NCBI GenBank assembly: GCA_944384235.1
Contig: CALWSP010000006.1
Location: forward strand, 186,001 to 250,000
Reading direction: 5' to 3'
Source: an uncultured Clostridia bacterium
GTDB lineage: Bacteria > Bacillota > Clostridia > Lachnospirales > CAG-274
DNA: 64,000 bases
In this document: piece after piece, positions 37,568 to 45,700 of the stretch
Numbering within the stretch: the first letter of the stretch is position 1
Layout: each line of letters opens with the position of its first letter
Translations under genes and position numbers: made by a program
Notes under the pieces: model-generated
Databases searched by the model: none
Told to the model about the DNA's origin: nothing
The model's input: only the letters and a program-made list of their open reading frames with translations

Positions 37568-38152
37568 TTATCTAATAACTGAGTTCATATTAAAGCAATA
37601 ACTTAAATACCCGCCTGTTATATCGTCATAAACACCAACATTTTCTTCTATTATCCACTTGCCATCTTTTTTTATAAAATCTAGCTGAGTATCTTTTTCA
37701 TACACTTTGGCACTTTTAAGTTGTTCATCTAAAATAGTTTCTAAAACATCGTCTATTTCTTCGCTAGTCATTGTATCTCCAGCTTTTTTTAAAAAGTCTG
37801 TGTAATACCCAACAACTCTGCTTAAAACATCGTTATAATCCTTAGTTACAATATGAAACTTAACATATACATTATCCCCATTTTCAACAGTGTCTTTAAT
37901 TTCATAGCTTAAACCTTGTGTCATAGAGTCAAACAACATTCTTCCTATAACAGAATCTTTGTTGTATGTTCCTGCTAAATATTGGTCTTTATATAAAGAC
38001 ATATTATACATACTTTCAAAGTCCTTGTTTTTAAAATAAGTCAAAAACTCGTTTGTTTTTTCTATACATTCCTTTGAAGCCTCGCTATTATTAGCCCCAC
38101 AACCTACTAAAAAAATTGATATAGCTAAAAAAATTAAAACTATTCTTTTCAT
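37568..38152 (-). CDS. Putative lipoprotein with NTF2-like (DUF4878-like) fold
   Basis: A 194-residue protein with a lipobox: MKRIVLIFLAISIFLVGCG, Cys18 at the predicted lipidation site. The mature part begins with a run like CIEKTNEFLTYFKNKDFESMYNMS and ends with KKDGKWIIEENVG, the alternating pattern of small NTF2-like lipoproteins in Gram-positive bacteria, but the match is by pattern only. The ATG has AGGAGGAG upstream. It is monocistronic, divergent from the cysteine-rich coat-like gene, and flanked by its own terminator. I do not know its function. Confidence 0.72.
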   Translation of the reverse strand: MKRIVLIFLAISIFLVGCGANNSEASKECIEKTNEFLTYFKNKDFESMYNMSLYKDQYLAGTYNKDSVIGRMLFDSMTQGLSYEIKDTVENGDNVYVKFHIVTKDYNDVLSRVVGYYTDFLKKAGDTMTSEEIDDVLETILDEQLKSAKVYEKDTQLDFIKKDGKWIIEENVGVYDDITGGYLSYCFNMNSVIR

Positions 38153-38196
38153 ATTCTCCTCCTAAGTTATTTTTTATTTATTATAACACAGTATAT

Positions 38197-38224
38197 CACA
38201 AAAATAAATATATTTCATAATATA
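38197..38224 (+). promoter_or_regulatory. SigK-like promoter of the cysteine-rich protein gene
   Basis: CACA (38197-38200), about 15-16 bases and CATAATATA (38216-38224), which fits the -10 CATAnnnTA and -35 AC of the late mother-cell factor SigK. An SD site AGGAGG lies about 25 bases downstream. The fit is good but the motif is short. Confidence 0.5.
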
Positions 38225-38261
38225 AAACTAGAGGGGGAACAAAATTATAGGAGGTTTTATA

Positions 38262-39152
38262 ATGGGAATATTTGATTTTGATAACAACTGTGTTTCTGGT
38301 GGCGATAAAATAAAAGAGGAGTGTATAGTTGCTTTAAAGGTATATGATGCTTGTAGACAGCAAAACTGCTTGCAAGGTGATGACATTGGTCCTGCTAGAG
38401 CAGCAACTTGTGGCACTTTTTGTTGTGGTATGACTCTTGAGCAAGGTGAAATTATCACTCCTCCAGAAAATGCTGCTAGTGTTTCTGTGGACAATTTTAA
38501 AATTGAAAAAGTTATAATTGTAAAAAAAGAGCCTAACCCTTTTAGAGTTGGCTATTGGGATATAGACTTAAAGTATATCTTCTCTTACGACCTTGTCTTT
38601 AGAAATGTAAATGGTTGTATTTTATGCACTGTGCCAGCTCAAAGTGTTTATAACAAGAAAATAACATTGTTTGGCTCTGTAACAACAGATTCTCTCATTT
38701 CAACAGACTTTGTTTCTAGCAATGGAAACAGCTTTGACACTGGCAACCAGCCATTTGTTTTAGTTGAATCTAAGGCAGTTGCTTTAAATGCTGAGCTTGC
38801 ATACAACAATTGCTGTTGTTGTGATGAAAACGATAATGCTGACCAGGTTAGCCTAACTATTGGTCTATTTAGCATTATTAAACTTTTCAGACTTGTAAAC
38901 TTAACTGTGGAATCTAAGGGCTTTTGTATTCCTAAGGAGTGTGAAGATGTATCTAGCATATCTCCTTGCGAATTTTTTGACAACTTAGACTTCCCTATGG
39001 ACATTTTTGCTCCACCTCAAAAAAGAGAATTTTTAGCAGGAATTAGCGGAAATATTCCAAACGAAAGAAGAAACGAAAGCGATAATAATAACTGTGGTTG
39101 TGGCTGTAACAATAGTTGCAGTTGCGGTTGTGGTTGCGGTTGCAATAGCTAA
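38262..39152 (+). CDS. Cysteine-rich coat-like protein
   Basis: A 296-residue protein without a signal peptide. Cysteines cluster at the N-terminus (ECIVALKVYDACRQQNC, CGTFCC), the middle (NNCCCCDENDNAD), CIPKECED, and a C-terminal tail NNCGCGCNNSCSCGCGCGC. The central 150 residues look beta-rich (KVIIVKKEPNPFRVGYWDI). Cysteine-rich, Gly/Cys-tailed proteins of this form occur in spore coats and exosporia of Clostridia, where they crosslink. The SigK-like promoter supports mother-cell expression. The family is not recognised with certainty, so the coat assignment is inference. Confidence 0.65.
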   Translation: MGIFDFDNNCVSGGDKIKEECIVALKVYDACRQQNCLQGDDIGPARAATCGTFCCGMTLEQGEIITPPENAASVSVDNFKIEKVIIVKKEPNPFRVGYWDIDLKYIFSYDLVFRNVNGCILCTVPAQSVYNKKITLFGSVTTDSLISTDFVSSNGNSFDTGNQPFVLVESKAVALNAELAYNNCCCCDENDNADQVSLTIGLFSIIKLFRLVNLTVESKGFCIPKECEDVSSISPCEFFDNLDFPMDIFAPPQKREFLAGISGNIPNERRNESDNNNCGCGCNNSCSCGCGCGCNS

Positions 39153-39156
39153 AAAC

Positions 39157-39184
39157 AAAGCTGTCGACAAAAGTCGACAGCTTT
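39157..39184. terminator. Bidirectional terminator
   Basis: Arms AAAGCTGTCGAC and GTCGACAGCTTT around AAAA, between the convergent cysteine-rich gene and the ABC permease gene. Confidence 0.88.
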
Positions 39185-39185
39185 T

Positions 39186-39989
39186 CTAAAATACATTTAA
39201 AAATCTTTTTAAAATAAAAGATGAACCAAACCAATATAATAAAATTGAAACAACATTTATTATTATCAACTTAGTAATAGCTTTAATACAAAATTCTAAT
39301 ATTTGCTCTGTTGCTATGTTTGTGGGCAAGCTAACACCTAAAAGAAGTGCTAATTTATATTCTAAATATAGGCCTAATAATAAAATAAGAACAAAAGAAA
39401 CAAAAATAGCAAAGTTTCTTAAATAGCTAAACATTTGACCAATCATTAAAGAAAAATAACACAAGCTCACAAGAGATGTTAAACCTGTTATAACATAAAG
39501 CCCAATAGACACACAAACGCCTAAAAGGTTTATTTCTATATTTAAACTACTTCCTATTTCAGCAACACTTTTTACAAAGCTATCAAAATATTCTGTTCCA
39601 ACCATTACAATAGATATGATTGAAACAGCCATTGAAACCATAATTATGCTCCATATAAATGCTAATATAACCTTGCTTAAAACTATTTGCCAACTATCTA
39701 CTGGCAACATATTTGTTAATTGGCTTTGGTTAGAAAGCACATTTTCATCAAACCACTGAGCCAAATAAACAATTATAATAAGTGTAACTAAAATTCCAAA
39801 AGCCACTAAAAAACCAGCTGAAACAACACTTACTACATATCCATAAATAAAATTAATGTCTGTAAAAAAAGATATAAAAGCCTCGCTACAAAAAAACTTA
39901 ACACAAACAGCAATAAGAGCAAATATTAAAATATAAACCCAGCTCTTTTTTAAAATTGCTTTCATATCATAATATAAAAGATTAAGCAT
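39186..39989 (-). CDS. ABC-2 type permease
   Basis: A 267-residue membrane protein with six to seven hydrophobic helices and an N-terminal amphipathic stretch (MLNLLYYDMKAILKKSWVY), the arrangement of ABC-2 permeases with no periplasmic binding partner. Start at 39989 has AAGGAGG; an earlier frame from 40013 overlaps the ATPase for longer. The gene overlaps the end of the ATPase by eight bases, showing tight coupling. The substrate is unknown; the neighbouring ATPase has a degenerate signature. Confidence 0.8.
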   Translation of the reverse strand: MLNLLYYDMKAILKKSWVYILIFALIAVCVKFFCSEAFISFFTDINFIYGYVVSVVSAGFLVAFGILVTLIIIVYLAQWFDENVLSNQSQLTNMLPVDSWQIVLSKVILAFIWSIIMVSMAVSIISIVMVGTEYFDSFVKSVAEIGSSLNIEINLLGVCVSIGLYVITGLTSLVSLCYFSLMIGQMFSYLRNFAIFVSFVLILLLGLYLEYKLALLLGVSLPTNIATEQILEFCIKAITKLIIINVVSILLYWFGSSFILKRFLNVF

Positions 39990-40809
39990 TTTTAAAAACC
40001 TCCTTGTAGGCAATATTCAATGTTACATCACCAAACTCATTTTCAAAACCATCTGCATCATATACATTTTTATATATACTGCCTCTTTTTAAAAACACCA
40101 CTAAATCTGTTATATCATCAATTCCATCAGCTATTTGTGACAACAATAAAATTGCGCCATCTTTTCTACAACCATCAATAATTTTAATTATATCTGCTCT
40201 ATATTTAGGGTCACAATGAACAAGAGGGTCATCAAAAATAAATAAACTAGCATCTCTGCTTGACACTAATATAACCTGTAATATATAAAGTGCAGTTGTT
40301 GAAAGATTGTCAATTTTAAGCTTAGTATTTATTTTAAAGTGTCTTAAAAGCTTCATAGCTTTTTTATATTTAAAATCCTCAAAAAATCTTTCATATAAGC
40401 TAATAACTTCCATAACTGTTACATCATATTTAAAAAAAGGTATGTCTGGCTGGTAGCTAATAACAAAATTTGTTTTTCTGCTAGCCTTCACACCTCTAAC
40501 AAGAACTTGCCCTTTTGTTGTTCTTGTTAAACCAGCTGCCATTTTTGCAATGCTAGATTTTCCACTACCCTCTGGAGCTAAAACAGCTAAAAGCTGACCT
40601 TTTCTAATTGTAAAGTCAATTCCTTTTAAAACTAACCTTGCACCATATTTTTTGTTTACAGAAATAAACTTAATTATAGCAGGTCTTTTATTTGCTTTAA
40701 CAACATTTTCTTCATTTGTTTTTTTAATATTTTCGCCACTATTTTTATCAAAATCGTTTTTTAAATTAAGCTCAATATTATTTTCAACAACATTTTCCTT
40801 TGGAGCCAT
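39982..40809 (-). CDS. Degenerate ABC transporter ATP-binding protein
   Basis: A 275-residue ABC ATPase with an Asn/Lys-rich N-terminal tail of about 45 residues. Walker A is APEGSGKSS (Lys84), Q-loop ISYQPDIPFF. The signature should be LSGGQ but reads LSTTA (about 173-177). Walker B is SLFIFDDP, with Asp where the catalytic Glu normally sits, and the switch His is replaced by Gln (LLLSQIADG). These changes suggest slow hydrolysis or a structural/regulatory role. The D-loop CDPKYR is recognisable. It has AGGAGGAG upstream and is coupled to the permease. The system could still work as an exporter. Confidence 0.82.
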   Translation of the reverse strand: MAPKENVVENNIELNLKNDFDKNSGENIKKTNEENVVKANKRPAIIKFISVNKKYGARLVLKGIDFTIRKGQLLAVLAPEGSGKSSIAKMAAGLTRTTKGQVLVRGVKASRKTNFVISYQPDIPFFKYDVTVMEVISLYERFFEDFKYKKAMKLLRHFKINTKLKIDNLSTTALYILQVILVSSRDASLFIFDDPLVHCDPKYRADIIKIIDGCRKDGAILLLSQIADGIDDITDLVVFLKRGSIYKNVYDADGFENEFGDVTLNIAYKEVFKNA

Positions 40810-40995
40810 TTTTTCTCCTCCTATGAATAATTTACGACTCTAACTTATATACATATATTATAATACATCATATATTTGCAAAATGCAAGTTTTTTACGCC
40901 CTACCTTAATTTAATTAAGATTTTAAATAAACTGTTGCAAATTACATTTTTTTATATTATATTTAAATTTATAATAAATAAAGAGGTGGGTTTTT

Positions 40996-41784
40996 ATGAG
41001 AAAAATTAAAGCAGTTATTTTAGATTGGGCAGGAACACTTGTTGACTATGGCTGTATGGCAAGCGAAGAAAATTATAGGGAAATTTTTGCCGAATTTAAT
41101 ATTAACTTAACTAAAAAAGAAATTCGTAATAAAATGGGTATAAAAAAATTAGACCATATTAGATACATATTAGAAAGTGATAGAGTTTCAAAACTTTGGT
41201 TTAAAAACACTGGAATAGAAGCTAATGAAGGCGATGTTAGAGAGCTAAATAGAAGGTTTGAATCTAAAATATTTGAAAAAGTCGAAAAACATAGCGAACC
41301 AAAAGAATATGTAATTAGAACTTTAGAAATTTTAAGAGAATCTGGAATAAGAATTGGCTCAACAACTAGCTATTCTAGCGATGTTATGGAATTTTTAACT
41401 AAAATTTCAAAGCAAAAAGGGCTTTATGTAGATTATTGGGCAAATTCTGAGCAAGTGAACGGGCAAGGTAGACCTAACCCTTTTATGATATTTAAAAATA
41501 TGGAAAAAATGGGCATTGGTTCAGTTCAAAATGTAATTAAAGTTGGAGATACTATAAATGATATAAAAGAGGGAATTAACGCAGGTGTAACAACAGTTGC
41601 TATTGTAGATGGTAGCTCTGAAATGGGGCTTTCTCTTGCTGAATTTGAATCTTTAGATGAAAATGAACAAAATAAAGCTCGTTTAGAAGTGAGAAACAAG
41701 TTTAAAAAAGCTGGCGCTGATTACATTGTAAATAACTTTAGCTCAATTCCTTATTTAATTGCACAAATAGAAAATAAAAACTAA
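40996..41784 (+). CDS. phnX: Phosphonoacetaldehyde hydrolase
   Basis: The 262-residue HAD enzyme cleaves the C-P bond of phosphonoacetaldehyde, giving acetaldehyde and phosphate, the last step of 2-aminoethylphosphonate use. The nucleophile motif VILDWAGT (residues 7-14) is the version specific to phosphonatases, followed by IRNKMGIKKLDHI, which holds the Schiff-base Lys typical of PhnX. The C-terminal VGDTINDIKEGINAG is motif IV. GAGGTGGG lies upstream of the ATG. No phnW (transaminase) or transporter is adjacent, which leaves the substrate source open. Confidence 0.92.
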   Translation: MRKIKAVILDWAGTLVDYGCMASEENYREIFAEFNINLTKKEIRNKMGIKKLDHIRYILESDRVSKLWFKNTGIEANEGDVRELNRRFESKIFEKVEKHSEPKEYVIRTLEILRESGIRIGSTTSYSSDVMEFLTKISKQKGLYVDYWANSEQVNGQGRPNPFMIFKNMEKMGIGSVQNVIKVGDTINDIKEGINAGVTTVAIVDGSSEMGLSLAEFESLDENEQNKARLEVRNKFKKAGADYIVNNFSSIPYLIAQIENKN

Positions 41785-41848
41785 TATTGACTATTTATTT
41801 TTATATTTGTATAATTAAGCTATATTTTATGTAATCTGAGGTGAAATT

Positions 41849-42724
41849 TTGAAACAGATAAAATTAAATGCTAGGGCTAAAATTAATATAACTCTTGATG
41901 TTATAAGAAAAAGAGAAGATGGCTACCACGACTTGTCTATGATAATGCAAAGCATAAATTTGTGTGATAATATAACTATTGCCACAAACAACAGTGGTAA
42001 AATTAATATGACTTCAAACTACTCTTGGCTTCCTTGTGATAATAGAAATTTAGTTTATAAAGCAGCTGAGCTTATGAAAAAAACTTATAACTTTAAAGAG
42101 GGGTTAGACATTCATTTAACAAAAAATATCCCTGTTGCCGCTGGAATGGCTGGTGGAAGTTCAGATTGTGCCGCAACACTTGTTGGCATAAGAAATTTAT
42201 TAAAAATAAAAGCTAGTGACAACGAACTTATGAAACTTGGCAAAACACTTGGCGCTGATGTTCCATATTGCATATTAAGAGGCACTGCTTTGGCTGAAGG
42301 AATAGGCGAAAAATTAACTAAACTTCCTCCTTTTCCTAACACATTAATTCTTGTTGCTAAACCACCAATAAATGTGTCAACTGCAACTGTTTTTGGAAAA
42401 TTTGACTTAAACAAGGTTGATAAGCACCCAGATAATAAAAAAATGATAGAGCTAATTGAAAACGGTGATTTAGATGGTATTTGCCAAAATATGTGTAATG
42501 TTTTAGAAACGGTAACAGCAAATGAATATCCAATAATAAAAGATTTAAAGGTGGCTATGCTAGAAAATGGTGCTATTGGCTCTTTAATGAGTGGAAGTGG
42601 CCCTACTGTGTTTGGTTTTTATAACGACTATGACACAGCCTTAAAAGCTTTAAAACTTATAAGAAACAAATATCACATAAAAGAAATATTTATAACTACA
42701 ACATTTAATACAAGCAAAAAATAA
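41849..42724 (+). CDS. ispE: 4-diphosphocytidyl-2-C-methyl-D-erythritol kinase
   Basis: The 291-residue GHMP kinase phosphorylates the 2-hydroxyl of CDP-methylerythritol, the fourth step of the MEP isoprenoid pathway. Recognised by ARAKINITLDV (residues 8-18), NIPVAAGMAGGSSDCAATL (about 92-110, the ATP loop) and LMSGSGPTVFGF. The start codon is TTG (41849) with GAGGTG six bases upstream; no in-frame ATG lies closer. The gene lies 65 bases after phnX and ends at a strong terminator. Confidence 0.95.
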   Translation: MKQIKLNARAKINITLDVIRKREDGYHDLSMIMQSINLCDNITIATNNSGKINMTSNYSWLPCDNRNLVYKAAELMKKTYNFKEGLDIHLTKNIPVAAGMAGGSSDCAATLVGIRNLLKIKASDNELMKLGKTLGADVPYCILRGTALAEGIGEKLTKLPPFPNTLILVAKPPINVSTATVFGKFDLNKVDKHPDNKKMIELIENGDLDGICQNMCNVLETVTANEYPIIKDLKVAMLENGAIGSLMSGSGPTVFGFYNDYDTALKALKLIRNKYHIKEIFITTTFNTSKK

Positions 42725-42757
42725 AAGATGTCCTATAAAATAGGACATCTTTTTTTA
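42724..42757 (+). terminator. Terminator of ispE
   Basis: Arms AAAGATGTCCTA (42724-42735) and TAGGACATCTTT (42741-42752), then T residues. It also lies at the 3' end of the convergent pectin esterase gene. Confidence 0.88.
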
Positions 42758-42759
42758 TT

Positions 42760-45700
42760 TTATTTATTGTAATAAGCAGATTTTGTTGTAGAATCCCAAT
42801 CAACATCTACACCTAAAGCTTCTCCAATAGCTCTAAAAGGCACAAACATTCTACTATTTACAATTTCAGCAACAACGCCATTTTCAATGTTCTTTTCAAC
42901 ACCATTTACTTCAAACACATTGCTATTTGCAGTGAATACAATTTTGTTGTTCATAAACTCTATAATAGCCTTTTTATTTACTGCGTCCCAAGTTATAATG
43001 CTGTTGCCTTCCTTAGAATCAACATCATAGCCTGTTAAAGCAACTGTAACAAATCTTAATGGAACCATAGTTGAATTTGAGCTAGATTGAATGTATGGAG
43101 CTACATCTATTGTGTAAGTCTTATCTCCAACTTGAATTTCTTTGTTTCCAATAGTAATTTTTACTGTTGGTATATTTAACTCATTACCATTTTCTGCCTC
43201 ATCTACTGTTGTTCCTTCAGTTGTAGCCTCTGTTGTGCTTTCTGTTTTTGTATAATTTTCTACTTTAATACTTGAAGCACCTGCACCACTACTTACAACT
43301 CTAGTTGTTGTTTCTGTGCTAGTTTCTGTTTGAACAGTTGTTGTTTGAGAACTTGTTTCTGCAACTGTTGTTGTTTCAGAACTTGCTTCTGTAGCTGTTG
43401 TTGTTTCAGAACTTGCTTCTGTAGCTGTTGTTGTTTCTGAGCTTGTTTCTACAACTGTTGTTGTCTCTGAGCTTGTTTCTGTAGCTGTTGTTGTTTCTGA
43501 GCTTGTTTCTACAACTGTTGTTGTTTCAGAACTTGTTTCTGTTGTAACTTCTGCATTTCTAATGTCGTTTAATACACCATTAATATAATTATCCCAATAT
43601 TCGCAAGGAACAGAAGTGTCAAACACATTCTCAGCATTTCTGCCATAACCAGTGAATACACCCTTACTGTTTACAACAAACTCAACATTACCCTTATCCT
43701 CTGTTATATACATAGAGCTTGGAGTAACAATTGCGTTTGCAAAACCTAAATTAGTCTTTTGAATCATCTTAGCTAAATCAGCAGCAATTGCAAAACCACC
43801 TAATTTAGAATGGTGAGTTTTCTCTCCTGCTGCAAACAATCTTTCTGTAAGAGCAGAAACACCATTTGAACCATCTACCTTATAAGCATTTTCATATAAT
43901 GTCTTTGTATAATCATAAAGGTCAATTAAAAGAACATTATTTTCTTCTGCAATTTGCTTAGTAGCAATTACATATTCATCGTTACTACCGTGGTGTGGTT
44001 TAATAGTTCCATCAGCATTAAAATACATTCTTGAAACTGGTGTTACCATAACAGGTGTTGCACCTGCATTTTTAGCTAAATCAATATACTGCTGTAAATA
44101 CCACTTAAATGTGCCATCTAAAGCTGTTGCACTGCTTGGAGCATTTGCTGGATACACACCATTTGCATCTGGTGTTCCAACTGGAACATATCTGTCTGCA
44201 TAAGACTCAGAACTGTCGTTGTGACCAAACTGAACAAACAAGTAATCACCTGCTGTAATTTGTTCTTTAATCTTTTCAAAATAATTGTCAGAACCATCGT
44301 CCTTTGTTCCAGTGTAGAAAGTTCTTGAACTTCTACCACCTTGAGCATAGTTCATAACTTCATAATTATCATTTACAAAATAACCGAGGAACTCGCCCCA
44401 AGCACCTTCTGGTCTTGTTGCACCAGAGTTATTAATAGCGCCTGCTGAATAATCCTTAACAGTTGAGTCGCCAGCTAAGAAAATAACAGACTTACCACTT
44501 GGTCTATCTGTGTCAACAGAGCCAGAACCTAAAGTTATTTCTTTTTCAGTTACAATTGTTTCTGGCGTACCTACTCCACCCATAACAGTTGTAGGAGTTA
44601 CTGTTACCTTTAAAAAGCTACCAACCATATCGTTAGTTAACTTAACACCTGTGTTAGCAGCTGCTGTTGTTGCCTTAATAACAGTTTCTACACCATTTGC
44701 ATCTACTAATGAATAAACAATTTTAGACGCATCATTTTCATCATTTTTACCTAATGAATACTTAACTATAAAAGTGTTACCTGTTGCTGGAAGTAAAACA
44801 TCACCATCTGTTGAGAAGTATGGCTTTGTTTCAAATTCAACTGGTGTTACATCTTCAACATAGAAAGTATGAGTTTCTCCGTTAAAATATGATTTCACAT
44901 CAATAGCACTTGCTTGTTCGTCTGTTAAAACTGTGCCAGTAATTCTCTTGCTTGTGTCAACTAAATTACCATCAGCAGTAATTGTGCCATATTCTTTATA
45001 ATTAGCTGATTCTGGAGATACACCAGACATAGATGTCCATCCATCGCTTGCAATAGCATCAGCACTTTCAACAACTGTGTTTAAGAAAGTTACATCTGCA
45101 TTTGCGTCCCAAGGTCTACCAAAATAACCAGCTGTATGTAACATACCTTCTTTGTTAGTTATAGTACAAGCTCTAAATAAATAACCCTTATAATCAGCCA
45201 TATTATTTGCTCTTGCAGCAGTTATATAACCACCTGTTGCCTTGTCGCTATAACCACAAAATCTTAATTCACAACCGTCAAAAACTGAGTTACCAGAACC
45301 AAAGATGTAGTCTGTGTTACCCTCAATTAAACAGTTTTTGTAGTATGTGTTAGAATTAGTACCCATATAAAGAGTATCTTGAGAACCTATAAAGCTACAA
45401 TTTTTAAATTCAGCAGTTACATTGTCATTTACACAAAGAGCTGAACTTCTTTCTGTTGCTGCTCTGCTTGTAACATCAAGAGCATAATTTCTTGCAGGTA
45501 AAGCACCTGTTGCCTCTACACCATCTTCAATTTCTTCGTCTGTAACATATTTGTTAAATGAAGCCTCAAAAACAATGTTTTCAGCCTTAAAATTATCACC
45601 TTTAATATAAGTTGCAACGCCCCATTTAGCAGGCTCTACATCTTTATTAAACTTGTCAAAAGCTCTTTCTTCGTCATAAAAACCATCTTTGCCTACTGAA

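Noticed and set aside
38648..39004. 118-residue minus-strand ORF inside the cysteine-rich gene
   Set aside because: Complete overlap with a well-supported gene that has a promoter, RBS and terminator; its own start has no site.
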